A DNA stretch of 38,038 nt from a bacterium (GTDB lineage Bacteria > Bacteroidota > Ignavibacteria > Kapaibacteriales > UBA2268): the NCBI GenBank assembly GCA_030431515.1, contig JAUIIX010000028.1, positions 1 through 38,038 of the forward strand. Direction: 5' to 3'. A program made the translations under genes and the position numbers. The notes beneath the pieces were generated by a model that worked only from the letters and a program-made list of their open reading frames with translations, made no database searches and was not told where the DNA came from. Positions within the stretch are counted from its first letter, which is position 1. The number at the start of each line of letters is the position of its first letter. Positions 7,255 to 15,642 of the stretch are shown here, in pieces.

Positions 7255-7978
7255 AATTTAACTGATAATTTTGTGAATACCCCAATGAATTATGATGTGA
7301 TAAAAATAAATTAATATAAATATTATTATATCTTAAAGATAGTGAAGTGTTTATAGAGTTAATTAATGATGAATAATCTACTCTTAGAGCTAAATATTTA
7401 TTAAAATCATATTTTACTCCAGATACTATACCTGAATTAATATTAAATAAAATTTCTGCCCCAATAAATACTGAAAACTTATCTTTAGAATAAGAGATTG
7501 CTGTTTTGAAATAATCATTATTATCATAGATTGAACTATTTAAAGGAATATTATTATAATATGCACCAACACTAAAAATAGAATCAAAATAAAATATTGC
7601 TCCTAAATTAATCGAAAAAGAATTTTCATTTATATAGTTTTTAATTATATAATTATTATAATTGAAGTTTATTCCAATATTAAATAATTCATTATATTTA
7701 TAAATAGTACCTAGTGAAAAATTTGTATTATTATTCAAGTCATTATTTAAAGAGTTAATTCTTGCACTAAGATAAATCTCATTTATTTTATAATTTGTAG
7801 CAAGATATATTTCATTTAATTCTGATAAATTAAATTTATTTGGAATATAACCAAAAGATAAATTATTATTAATCGTCGCAGGGTTATTATTAATAAAATA
7901 CAAATCTTTATCCGACCTGCCAGTTGGGTCAGAATTAAATGAAAGTAAAAGGGATTGTATGAATAATAATAGTAGCAA
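7244..7978 (-). CDS. PorV/PorQ-like outer-membrane barrel protein
   Basis: 244 residues, starting at TTG (7978) because an in-frame TAA lies just upstream; a TATTTTTG box ends about 21 bases before the start. A short hydrophobic leader (1-14) is followed by FINNNPATI (28-36), the NPA signature near the N-terminus of PorV/UPF0164-type barrels. Alternating beta-strand pattern continues to the end. Asn, Ile and Tyr are very abundant. PorV proteins shuttle T9SS cargo and PorQ-like ones act nearby, but this copy is shorter than typical PorV (~390) and the resemblance is weak. Overlaps the HhH-barrel gene by 11 bases, so the two are co-translated and possibly act together. Confidence 0.6.
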   Translation of the reverse strand: MLLLLFIQSLLLSFNSDPTGRSDKDLYFINNNPATINNNLSFGYIPNKFNLSELNEIYLATNYKINEIYLSARINSLNNDLNNNTNFSLGTIYKYNELFNIGINFNYNNYIIKNYINENSFSINLGAIFYFDSIFSVGAYYNNIPLNSSIYDNNDYFKTAISYSKDKFSVFIGAEILFNINSGIVSGVKYDFNKYLALRVDYSSLINSINTSLSLRYNNIYINLFLSHHNSLGYSQNYQLNYDY

Positions 7979-7999
7979 GTATTTTTACTTTAAATAAAG

Positions 8000-8007
8000 C
8001 AAAAATA
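8000..8007 (-). promoter_or_regulatory. -7 element TATTTTTG upstream of the PorV-like gene
   Basis: Read on the minus strand; fits TAnnTTTG and ends about 21 bases before the TTG start. No -33 TTTG at the expected spacing. Confidence 0.45.
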
Positions 8008-8034
8008 CTAAATAAAATTAATAATTAATAACTA

Positions 8035-9150
8035 TTAATGACTTTGCATTGAGTGCGACTTAGATAGTTTATAATTTACACTAAAAATAATTAAATAATC
8101 TGCAAAAGCAGCATCCCCTTGTGTATAAATTCCAGTTGTTTGTGTTTTAAGCTTATCTTCGTAACTTTGAATTCTATTTCTATATAATGCAATAGGTAAA
8201 TTCAAATTAAGATTGACTTTCGCAAAACTATATGAAATACCAGGTTCAAATGAGATGACATAACCTGGTCTTCGATAACCCTCAGAACTTCCTATTAGGT
8301 CTGTGGCAGTAACACCCTCTGCTCTTGCTCCAAGAAATAGACTAAGACCCGAAATCGGAGTGGAATAAAATACTCCAGTACTTAATGCAAATTGGTCAGG
8401 ACAAGAGAACTCGCTTCTTCCATTTCTAGTTTTTATACCATTAGTAGCTTGAGGATTAATTAAATAACTCGCATTAGAACTTAATGAGAATAAAGAAGAT
8501 AATGAATGGAAACCGATTAGTTCTACATTTACGGCATATCCACCATCTCCAAGTTGTATTGATTGGTCAACCACAGTGTTTATTGTTTGGTCTTTATCAG
8601 CACCTTGATTATAAAAATCATCTTTATAATCATAATTTCCAGTAGGTAGTTTAAGAGAAATTCCTAATGAATAGTTATAATCTTTTAGTGATGCTGGATC
8701 TAATAACCAATATGATATTCCTAATCTAATATCAGATATTCCAACAGAACTTGTAATGTGTCTATCACCTAAACCATTAGGAGGGTTGCCACCATGTTCA
8801 TACATCGATGAGCGAGTATTATTAGCAAATGGTAAACTTATATTAGCAGAAAGGCGATTTGTTATTCCATAATTTAAAGTGATGTCACTTAAAAATGTAT
8901 TGTTAATTACTTGAGTGCCTTCAGCAATTCGATTTGTTTCTTCATGGTCTCCTCTGAAATGTCTAAATGATTCGAAATACCTACTATTTGATGCTAATAA
9001 AAATTCACCTTGACCTAAATAATTTGAATTTAATGAGTTGCCAGAGCAAGAGGAAAATCCACGTATTGCTACACAACCCTGTGCATTCAAATATATATTA
9101 AATATAGAAAATAGAAAAATACACAATAAACTCTTAGTAAAAAATTTCAT
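8035..9150 (-). CDS. Outer-membrane beta-barrel protein, MetA-like transporter type
   Basis: 371 residues. A signal peptide (about 1-23, ending LNAQ-G) leads to a short Cys-containing segment (GCVAIRGFSSCSG). A barrel pattern follows, with conserved pieces such as LNYGITNRLSANISLPF, DIRLGISYWLLDP and LGISLKLPTGNYDYKD. This resembles the large family of outer-membrane proteins annotated as transporters or MetA-pathway-like (Phenol_MetA_deg type); the substrate is unknown. The start is supported by AAAAGGGG about 7 bases upstream and by a TTTG-N20-TATTTTTG promoter ending 30 bases before the ATG. It is followed on the same strand by the PorV-like gene, which has its own -7 box. Confidence 0.7.
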   Translation of the reverse strand: MKFFTKSLLCIFLFSIFNIYLNAQGCVAIRGFSSCSGNSLNSNYLGQGEFLLASNSRYFESFRHFRGDHEETNRIAEGTQVINNTFLSDITLNYGITNRLSANISLPFANNTRSSMYEHGGNPPNGLGDRHITSSVGISDIRLGISYWLLDPASLKDYNYSLGISLKLPTGNYDYKDDFYNQGADKDQTINTVVDQSIQLGDGGYAVNVELIGFHSLSSLFSLSSNASYLINPQATNGIKTRNGRSEFSCPDQFALSTGVFYSTPISGLSLFLGARAEGVTATDLIGSSEGYRRPGYVISFEPGISYSFAKVNLNLNLPIALYRNRIQSYEDKLKTQTTGIYTQGDAAFADYLIIFSVNYKLSKSHSMQSH

Positions 9151-9179
9151 ATAAAACCCCTTTTAATGAAAATCAAACA

Positions 9180-9211
9180 CAAAAATAAAAAGTTTTCTTA
9201 ATTTAACCAAA
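9180..9211 (-). promoter_or_regulatory. Promoter TTTG-N20-TATTTTTG
   Basis: Minus strand TTTG (9211-9208) and TATTTTTG (9187-9180) separated by 20 bases, the same spacing as at the tRNA-Gly promoter. Confidence 0.55.
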
Positions 9212-9246
9212 AAATATAAAACTATAACAATGATTTATAAAATATG

Positions 9247-10071
9247 TTACAAATGTTTGCTTATTAGGTCATTAGTCCATTCCCATAGTTCTTTTTGTAA
9301 TTCCTTTTTACTTGCAATTGGATTCATTTTACCTATTTTTAATTTATTATAGTATAGTCCTGTTTTATTATTTAATTCATCACTTGTTGATAGATAGATG
9401 TTAGATTCTGCTCCTTTTTCTGGAGAAGTTAATACCCATGAGAAAATTGTCTTGACTATTTCTGGGGTATCTCTAAATATATTAGTAGCGATTACTCCAG
9501 GATGATTACAAAAAACGGAGATATTTGGATTCAATTCTGCTAAATATAATGAAAACATTAGTAGATATAATTTTGAGTTTGCATAAGCTTTATTTATTGC
9601 ATTTTTATTTTCAGAATTATAATTCTTATAATCAAAATATCCATTTTTATGAAGTGCAGATGAAACATTTACAATACGTGGATTTTCAGAATTCGATAAT
9701 AGTTCGATTAATTGTGTCGTGAAATAGTAAGGTGCAAGATAATTTACCATAAATGTCACCTCAATTCCATCTTTAGAGAGTTCTCTTTTAGATTTATAAA
9801 CTCCTGCATTGTTCAATATTACATCTATTGACTGATATTTTTCTTTTATCAAAACAATTGTTCTTTTAATTGATTCGAAAGAAGATAAATCTGTAGGAAT
9901 ATAATCTATATTTACTTCCCAATTATATGCTGAAATCTCTGTGTAGGCATCTTTTGAGGTCGATGAATCTCTCATTATTAATATTAGATTGTTTCCTTTC
10001 TTAGCAAGTTCTATCGCCGTTATTTTGCCAATTCCAGAGTTTGCACCTGTTATTATTATTGTTTTACCCAT
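9247..10071 (-). CDS. Short-chain dehydrogenase/reductase, retinol-dehydrogenase-like
   Basis: 274 residues from the ATG at 10071; a TTG at 10083 in frame would add four residues but has no better Shine-Dalgarno. A Rossmann fold is marked by TGANSGIG near the N-terminus (nucleotide binding), NNAGVYKS (about 87-94), the serine of VNVSSALH and the catalytic YANSK motif (Y..xK). The spacing and the C-terminal CNHPGVIATNIFRDTP resemble retinol dehydrogenase/WW-oxidoreductase-like SDRs that usually prefer NADP(H). The substrate cannot be predicted. Divergent from moxR across 145 bases that contain a TAAATTTG box for this gene. Confidence 0.85.
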   Translation of the reverse strand: MGKTIIITGANSGIGKITAIELAKKGNNLILIMRDSSTSKDAYTEISAYNWEVNIDYIPTDLSSFESIKRTIVLIKEKYQSIDVILNNAGVYKSKRELSKDGIEVTFMVNYLAPYYFTTQLIELLSNSENPRIVNVSSALHKNGYFDYKNYNSENKNAINKAYANSKLYLLMFSLYLAELNPNISVFCNHPGVIATNIFRDTPEIVKTIFSWVLTSPEKGAESNIYLSTSDELNNKTGLYYNKLKIGKMNPIASKKELQKELWEWTNDLISKHL

Positions 10072-10100
10072 TTTCTCACTCAAATGTTATTTAACTTCTA

Positions 10101-10108
10101 CAAATTTA
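10101..10108 (-). promoter_or_regulatory. -7 element TAAATTTG for the SDR gene
   Basis: Minus-strand match to TAnnTTTG, about 30 bases upstream of the ATG at 10071. No -33 TTTG at N20. Confidence 0.4.
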
Positions 10109-10155
10109 ACAAATATTAATAAAATAATAATTTTTTTATACTAAACTCTTATTCC

Positions 10156-10187
10156 TTTCGTTCGTATTAAGATTTATGTTAATTTTG
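10156..10187 (+). promoter_or_regulatory. Promoter TTTC-N20-TAATTTTG for moxR
   Basis: -7 box TAATTTTG at 10180-10187 with TTTC (one mismatch to TTTG) 20 bases upstream; start codon 30 bases downstream. Confidence 0.5.
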
Positions 10188-10216
10188 AATTATATAAAAT
10201 CGAAAATAGGAAATTT

Positions 10217-11194
10217 ATGAGTGAAGTTAAAGATAGCGAGTTATTATTAAGTTTTTCTGCTAAAATTAAAGAGATAAGAAAAGAAATATCAAAGGTTATT
10301 GTTGGTCAAGATGATGTAGTTGAAGAATTGCTAATTAGTTTGTTTGCAAAGGGTAATTGTTTATTAATCGGTGTGCCTGGTCTTGCCAAAACACTATTGA
10401 TTAAAACTTTATCAGATGTATTGGATTTACAATTCTCAAGAATTCAGTTTACTCCTGACTTGATGCCAGGTGATATTTCTGGTTCGGAAGTAATCGAAGA
10501 TGATATGAGTACTGGGAAAAAAGTATTCAGATTTGTAAAAGGTCCAATATTTTCTAATATCGTTTTAGCAGATGAGATTAATAGAACTCCTCCTAAAACT
10601 CAAGCAGCTTTACTTGAGGCAATGCAAGAACATGAAGTAACTGCAGCAGGTCAAAATTATAAATTGAGTGAACCCTTCTTTGTATTAGCAACTCAAAATC
10701 CAATTGAACAAGAAGGAACTTACCCTTTACCAGAAGCACAGTTAGACCGTTTTATGTTTAATATTTGGTTAGAATATCCAAGTGCAAAAGAAGAAGTTGA
10801 AATTGTAAGAAATACTACTTTAGAAACTTATAACAAAGTTAATAAAATAATGGCTGGTGAAGAAATTATCAAATTTCAAAATTTAGTACGTAGAGTTCCA
10901 GTTTCTGATAATGTTTTAAATTATGCAGTGAATTTAGTTAGAATTACTCGTCCTGAAAATTCTGATGATGAATTTGTAAAAAAATATATTGATTATGGTG
11001 CAGGTCCAAGAGCTTCTCAATATTTAATTCTTGGTGCAAAATCTCGTGCAGCATTATTTGGTAGATTCACTCCAGATATTGATGATGTTAAAGCAGTTGC
11101 AGTATCTGTACTAAGACATAGAATTGTAAGTAATTTCTCAGCAGAAGCAGAAGGAATTTCTACTAAAGATATTATTAATAAACTACTTAAATAA
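10217..11194 (+). CDS. MoxR-family AAA+ ATPase
   Basis: 325 residues, the normal length. MoxR ATPases act as cytoplasmic chaperones that help assemble or activate vWA-domain partners. Walker A GVPGLAKT is at 52-59, Walker B IVLADE at 115-120 followed by the family signature INRTPPKTQAALLEAMQE, sensor 1 ATQN at 159-162, and a C-terminal GPRASQ sensor-2 region. AGGAAATTT precedes the ATG. The stop TAA shares a base with the ATG of the next gene. The usual neighbours (DUF58, BatA-type vWA genes) are absent here; a vWA membrane protein lies 22 kb away at 33625-35784. Confidence 0.95.
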   Translation: MSEVKDSELLLSFSAKIKEIRKEISKVIVGQDDVVEELLISLFAKGNCLLIGVPGLAKTLLIKTLSDVLDLQFSRIQFTPDLMPGDISGSEVIEDDMSTGKKVFRFVKGPIFSNIVLADEINRTPPKTQAALLEAMQEHEVTAAGQNYKLSEPFFVLATQNPIEQEGTYPLPEAQLDRFMFNIWLEYPSAKEEVEIVRNTTLETYNKVNKIMAGEEIIKFQNLVRRVPVSDNVLNYAVNLVRITRPENSDDEFVKKYIDYGAGPRASQYLILGAKSRAALFGRFTPDIDDVKAVAVSVLRHRIVSNFSAEAEGISTKDIINKLLK

Positions 11195-11946
11195 TGACAG
11201 ACTTTACTAATAAAAATATTGTAGTCACAGGAACATCTTCGGGTATTGGCGAAGCACTTGCTAAGTATTTTGTTAATGCTGGTGCAAATGTGATTGGAAT
11301 TGCTCGAAGACAAGATAAATTAGAAATTCTAAAAAGTGAACTCGGTGATAAATTTAATTTTATTTGTAAAGATTTGGGTGAGGATTTAGATAATCATCCT
11401 AAAATTATTGATGAAATATATTCTAAATTCGGTGCTATTTCTGGGTTAGTTTTAAATGCAGGTATTCAAGAAACTAAACCACTCGCTGTTGTTAAATATG
11501 AAAGTTCTGTAAATTTATTTAATATTAATTATTTTGCTAATATTCTTCTAATTAAAGGGTTAAAGAAAAAGTATGTGGCAGAAAATGGAACGTCTATTGT
11601 AGCCATATCATCTATAACTTCAAAATTAGGAATTGCTGGGCTTACTAATTATAGTGCAAGCAAAGCAGCTCTCGAGTCTGCTGTAAGAACATTAGCTATT
11701 GAACTTGAAAAATATAATATTCGTGTAAATGGAATTTCTTTAGGTCATGTTAATACTGGGATTTTGCAAGATACGAATCTTGGGAGTGGCTATTTAGAAA
11801 AACTTAATAATATTTATAAACAAGGACTTATAGAAATAGAAGATGTTAATGAATTAGTTAGTTTTTTGATTTCAAATAATTCTAAAAAAATAAATGGCAC
11901 TATTGTTAAATTAGATTCCGGTGTTTCTAATAAATTTGGGCTTTAA
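11194..11946 (+). CDS. SDR-family oxidoreductase, FabG-like
   Basis: 250 residues, classical SDR size. TGTSSGIG at 12-19 binds the cofactor, LNAG at 87-90 stabilises the fold, and Ser139/140, Tyr153 and Lys157 (YSASK) form the active site. The VNGISLGHVNTGI segment and the C-terminal INGTIVKLDSG match 3-oxoacyl-ACP reductase-like SDRs, but many sugar and secondary-metabolite reductases look the same. The ATG overlaps the moxR stop by one base, and the AAC(3)-like gene follows after 5 bases, so the three are translated as one unit. The pairing with an acyltransferase suggests joint modification of a sugar or an acyl intermediate; this is inference. Confidence 0.85.
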   Translation: MTDFTNKNIVVTGTSSGIGEALAKYFVNAGANVIGIARRQDKLEILKSELGDKFNFICKDLGEDLDNHPKIIDEIYSKFGAISGLVLNAGIQETKPLAVVKYESSVNLFNINYFANILLIKGLKKKYVAENGTSIVAISSITSKLGIAGLTNYSASKAALESAVRTLAIELEKYNIRVNGISLGHVNTGILQDTNLGSGYLEKLNNIYKQGLIEIEDVNELVSFLISNNSKKINGTIVKLDSGVSNKFGL

Positions 11947-11951
11947 TTATA

Positions 11952-12815
11952 ATGATTGAATTTATTAAAAAAATAGTTCCCGATAGTGTAAAAAAACAAG
12001 TTAATCACTATAAAAAAGAACAATTAAAGAAAGAAATAAATAAACTACCGAAATTAAGTAAAGATGGTTTATCTACAATAATTACTGATAAATTAAAAGT
12101 TAATTCTGGCGATGTTTGTTTTGTTCATAGTAGTTTAGATAGATTGAACTTAGACTTTTCTTCTTTTCAGGTTTTAGATATTTTACTTGAAATAGTTGGC
12201 TCAGAAGGCACTCTTATTTTCCCAACTTACCCTAAATTAACTTCTTATAAATTCTTAAAAGCAGGTGAAGTATTTGATATTAAAAGAACTCCATCTTATA
12301 TGGGAATATTATCTGAACTTGCCAGAAGACACTCTAAAGCAAAACGTTCATTGCACCCAACAAAATCTGTTGCGGCAATAGGAAAATATGCTGAGGAAAT
12401 TACAAACTCCCATCAAAATTCGATTTATCCTTACGACAAAGAAAGTCCATACTACAAGGCATATCAATTAAATGCTAAGGCAATAGGAATTGGTATTAAA
12501 ACAACATTTTTCTCGGCAGTACATATTGTTGATGATTTGAATTTAGTTAAATTGCCATTCAATCCATATAAGCAGGAACTTTTTGAGGCAGTATGTAAAA
12601 ATCTAAATAAAGAAGAGATTATTGTCAAATCCTATGCTCACGATATGGATAAAATGCACTTCAATTTGGTAAAATTCTTTGAAAGTCAGATAGATAATTC
12701 AATTTGTGAAGATATTGATATACAAGGTATGAAATTCTTTAGGGCAGATTTGAAAAAAACAATTGATGAGATGACAAAATTATTAGATAAAGGTATATCA
12801 ATTTATAGGTTTTAA
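11952..12815 (+). CDS. AAC(3)-family N-acetyltransferase-like protein
   Basis: 287 residues. The fold of the aminoglycoside 3-N-acetyltransferase family is shown by VHSSL (58-62), GTLIFPTYP (86-94), TPSYMGILSELARR (113-126), RSLHPTKSVAAIG (132-144), SPYYKAY (165-171) and the conserved histidine of SAVHIVDD (H191). Members use acetyl-CoA to acetylate amines. Chromosomal members in environmental bacteria often sit with sugar-modifying genes rather than acting in drug resistance. An extra lysine-rich helix (1-30) precedes the catalytic domain. The gene follows an SDR after 5 bases and precedes a membrane protein by 2. Resistance should not be assumed. Confidence 0.8.
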   Translation: MIEFIKKIVPDSVKKQVNHYKKEQLKKEINKLPKLSKDGLSTIITDKLKVNSGDVCFVHSSLDRLNLDFSSFQVLDILLEIVGSEGTLIFPTYPKLTSYKFLKAGEVFDIKRTPSYMGILSELARRHSKAKRSLHPTKSVAAIGKYAEEITNSHQNSIYPYDKESPYYKAYQLNAKAIGIGIKTTFFSAVHIVDDLNLVKLPFNPYKQELFEAVCKNLNKEEIIVKSYAHDMDKMHFNLVKFFESQIDNSICEDIDIQGMKFFRADLKKTIDEMTKLLDKGISIYRF

Positions 12816-12817
12816 AA

Positions 12818-13309
12818 ATGGGTATTATAGAAAAATTAATTGGTAGATTATTTTTATCATTCTTCGGATTATTCTATATTTCTATGTTCTTTTTCAGAAT
12901 ACTTTTTGGTGAAGGTATTGATTATAGCGAGATGCTAATTAATTCTATTTATGTTGCTTTATTAGTTTCAGCAGTGTTTTTCTTTTACGCAAATAAGAAA
13001 ATTAAATTGACTGAAAATAATGAAATTGATGCAAATGCTAGTGAAAGAATAAGAACGAATATTACTAAAGAAATATTAATTAGTAAATTAAACGAAGCAA
13101 ATAAATCAAAATATATTGTTGAAAATAAAGATAATTATATTAAAATATATACTTACTTTACACTCAAATCTTTCGGCGAATTAATTTTCATAACATTTGA
13201 AAAAGATGGATTATTAGTAACATCTCGACAGTTATTCCCTACAATAATGGAATATGGAAAGAACGAAGAAAATATCAAATTTATTGAAAATTTAGTTAAA
13301 AAAACTTGA
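12818..13309 (+). CDS. Hypothetical membrane protein, two N-terminal helices
   Basis: 163 residues. Two transmembrane helices (about 9-29 and 39-59) are followed by a soluble ~100-residue domain with several Lys and Asn residues, probably cytoplasmic. No family is recognised. It follows the AAC(3)-like gene by 2 bases, so it is probably the last gene of the moxR run. Its last 18 bases overlap the 3' end of the convergent DUF3667 gene. Confidence 0.65.
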   Translation: MGIIEKLIGRLFLSFFGLFYISMFFFRILFGEGIDYSEMLINSIYVALLVSAVFFFYANKKIKLTENNEIDANASERIRTNITKEILISKLNEANKSKYIVENKDNYIKIYTYFTLKSFGELIFITFEKDGLLVTSRQLFPTIMEYGKNEENIKFIENLVKKT

Positions 13310-14038
13310 TAAAAATGTTGAGTTATCTAAAATAGAAGTAATTTTATCAAATCCAATTATAAAGAGCAAACCAATTGCAATTCCTTTTGCAAACTGAATA
13401 ATCTTTTTGTCATTATTCCAAAATGTAAATATAGTTAAATATGGGATTATGAGAGAAATTACAATTTTATGTATTTTAAAAAATAAACTTATATCAAATA
13501 AACTATCTAAATATTTAGCCAATATAAATTGAATAAATACAATCATTAAAATAGATATTGAATAAATTGAAATAATAAAATAGTTTAATAATTCTTTATA
13601 TCTTTTTGGATAAAATGCTTTTATAAGTATGAAATGTAGAAGAATGTAAGGAGTGAAATAAGCATATAGTGTTAAGTTGGAATCAAATCCATCACCTCCT
13701 AATACAAATTTGAAATGTAAATGTAACAATATGGCAATAAAAGCCATTATTGTTATCATAAACAATATTGGATTCGTGTAAGGTTTAGTTTTTCCTGATA
13801 AATATTCATCAAAAAATATCTTTGGCTTACATAAAACAGTAAGCAAAGTTAAAATAAAACCTAATTCTAATTCAAAAATCTCAAAGACTTTGCTAAAGAG
13901 AGATTTGAATGTAATTTTCTCAATATATTTTTGACCACAATTATAACAATACTTGCCTGTAAAAGACCTATTGCAGTTTTTACAGGTAAGAATTGATTTT
14001 GACTCTTTGTCAATCATATTCATCAAGATAGATGTCAT
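13292..14038 (-). CDS. DUF3667 membrane protein with zinc ribbon
   Basis: 248 residues. The N-terminal CKNC (19-22) and CYNCGQK (31-37) form a zinc ribbon. LSGKTKPYTNPILFMI leads into about five or six transmembrane helices reaching the C-terminus. This architecture is DUF3667, common in Bacteroidota and of unknown function. Starts at residues 1, 6 or 8 are possible; the first overlaps the upstream Rof-like gene by 29 bases, and later ones overlap it less. The gene converges with and overlaps 12818-13309. Confidence 0.85.
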   Translation of the reverse strand: MTSILMNMIDKESKSILTCKNCNRSFTGKYCYNCGQKYIEKITFKSLFSKVFEIFELELGFILTLLTVLCKPKIFFDEYLSGKTKPYTNPILFMITIMAFIAILLHLHFKFVLGGDGFDSNLTLYAYFTPYILLHFILIKAFYPKRYKELLNYFIISIYSISILMIVFIQFILAKYLDSLFDISLFFKIHKIVISLIIPYLTIFTFWNNDKKIIQFAKGIAIGLLFIIGFDKITSILDNSTFLSSFFN

Positions 14039-14255
14039 CTATAGAGATGATGCTATCTAATCTTATCTCATTTGGATAATTTTTTAATTTCATAAACTCT
14101 TCCTTTGTATGACTGGTATAAGTCTCCAAAATCTGAGTTTGATAGTAAACTTCTACTTCACTTTCTATAAAAGTGATAGTTACTGGTTTTTTTAATGTTA
14201 TGAAATGCTCAATATGATCGTGAAAAGTACAACTTATAGGAGTATAAACATCCAT
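14010..14255 (-). CDS. Rof/YaeO-like Rho-binding antiterminator
   Basis: 81 residues, the size of E. coli YaeO (Rof). The N-terminal YTPISCTFHDHIEHF matches the family opening Y-x-P-I-x-C-x(2)-D/H-x-x-E. The middle is a small strand-rich core and the end NEIRLDSIISIDDIYL matches the RLDxI-S pattern. Rof binds Rho and inhibits Rho-dependent termination. A GAGG four bases or so before the ATG lies in the last codons of the RCC1 gene, only one base separates the two genes, and the 3' end overlaps the DUF3667 gene. The assignment rests on pattern memory of a short, divergent family; an unrelated small Sm-like protein is possible. Confidence 0.6.
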   Translation of the reverse strand: MDVYTPISCTFHDHIEHFITLKKPVTITFIESEVEVYYQTQILETYTSHTKEEFMKLKNYPNEIRLDSIISIDDIYLDEYD

Positions 14256-14256
14256 T

Positions 14257-15642
14257 CTACCTCGAAATTATTAATTTATTAAAAAATATTGTTTCATTAG
14301 ATTCTAATTCAACAAAATAAATGCCAGAATTTAAACTATTTATATCTAATTTGAAATTCTCGTTTTCATAAAGTCGATTTAGTTTTATTTTTATTATTTC
14401 CTTTCCGAATAAATCTTTGATTTTTATCAAATCTCCAAAATTAGCACTTATCTTTAAATTAATTGAATTTGAAGCAGGGTTAGGGTAAATGCTTAAATAT
14501 TCTGTATTTAATTTCCTCTCTACACTATAAATATAATCGGTATTTAAAGCGAAAGAACTTTCAAACCCACAATTAATATATTTCCAATTCTTTTTTTCAC
14601 TAATTGATTCTGGATAACGTGCATCTACAAATGTTCTATTTCCTACTTGCCCACTGCTATTCAAACCCCAAGCCCATAATGAACCATCTTGCTTCAAAGC
14701 CATAGTATGCCTACCTCCACATGATACTTCCTTCCAAGTAGAATCTTTTCCTACTTGAGTAGGTCTGAATTTGGAAGCAATTGAACCAACACCAAGCTGT
14801 CCATAACCATTAAAGCCCCAAGACCACATAGTACCATCAGACTTAATTGCAACAGAATGACTACCTCCAGCAGCGATTTTTAACCATTTGTCATTGCCAA
14901 TTTGAGTAGGTGTGTGAAATTCGTTAAAGGAAATATCTCCTACTTGACCTGAATAACTATCTCCCCAAGCCCATAATGTTCCATTTCTTTTTAATGCTAA
15001 GCAATGACCAGTTCCAGCAGAAATTTGTAGCCAATCATTATCTTCTCCAACTTGGACTGGTGAATTCTGAGTAAATGTGGAGCCAATCCCTAATTGCCCA
15101 AATTCATTATTGCCCCATGACCAAAGAGTTCCGTCTTTTTTCAATGCAGTAGTAAACTCACCACCAGATGAAACTTCAACCCAATCATTCCCTTCTATTT
15201 CAACTAAAGAATTTTTATCATCATAAGTTCCATCACCTAATTGCCCAAAGTTATTTCTTCCCCAAGCCATTATTCTCCCATCGTAAACAATTCCAACTGT
15301 ATGTCTTAATCCTGAAGAAACTGTAATCCAAGTATTTTCTGCATCAATAATGACTGGGTGATTTTTATCAACGAATGTCCCATTTCCTAATTGACCATAA
15401 CCATTATGTCCCCAAGTCCAGAGACTTCTATCCGATTTGATGCCAGATGTATGAGCTAAACCAGATGAAACACTGTTCCATTCACCCTCATAGCTAACTA
15501 CAGAATGTTTGCTTTTATTGCTAAAACTACCGACACCTAATTGTCCATTTTGATTATTTCCAACCGCATATAAAAAATAATTCTGAGAATAAGATTCGGA
15601 AGTAAATAAGAGAATAATCACAATAAGTACAATTTTTTTCAT
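14257..15642 (-). CDS. T9SS-secreted RCC1-repeat propeller protein
   Basis: 461 residues. A signal peptide (about 1-19) precedes seven RCC1-type repeats of about 50 residues (about 25-370), each with a LWxWGxNxxGQLGxGT core and an SSGxxHTxALK turn; these build a seven-bladed beta-propeller. From about 380 a T9SS type A domain follows, with YPNPASNSINLKI, IKDLFGKE and a terminal FFNKLIISR. RCC1-like propellers in bacteria are extracellular binding or scaffold proteins; the eukaryotic Ran exchange role does not apply. AAAGGTAAAAAT precedes the ATG. The stop is one base from the Rof-like gene. Confidence 0.9.
   Translation of the reverse strand: MKKIVLIVIILLFTSESYSQNYFLYAVGNNQNGQLGVGSFSNKSKHSVVSYEGEWNSVSSGLAHTSGIKSDRSLWTWGHNGYGQLGNGTFVDKNHPVIIDAENTWITVSSGLRHTVGIVYDGRIMAWGRNNFGQLGDGTYDDKNSLVEIEGNDWVEVSSGGEFTTALKKDGTLWSWGNNEFGQLGIGSTFTQNSPVQVGEDNDWLQISAGTGHCLALKRNGTLWAWGDSYSGQVGDISFNEFHTPTQIGNDKWLKIAAGGSHSVAIKSDGTMWSWGFNGYGQLGVGSIASKFRPTQVGKDSTWKEVSCGGRHTMALKQDGSLWAWGLNSSGQVGNRTFVDARYPESISEKKNWKYINCGFESSFALNTDYIYSVERKLNTEYLSIYPNPASNSINLKISANFGDLIKIKDLFGKEIIKIKLNRLYENENFKLDINSLNSGIYFVELESNETIFFNKLIISR

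Noticed and set aside
11952-12815. Aminoglycoside resistance gene
   Set aside because: AAC(3)-like fold only; it is chromosomal, coupled to an SDR, and without mobile elements. Resistance is not supported.
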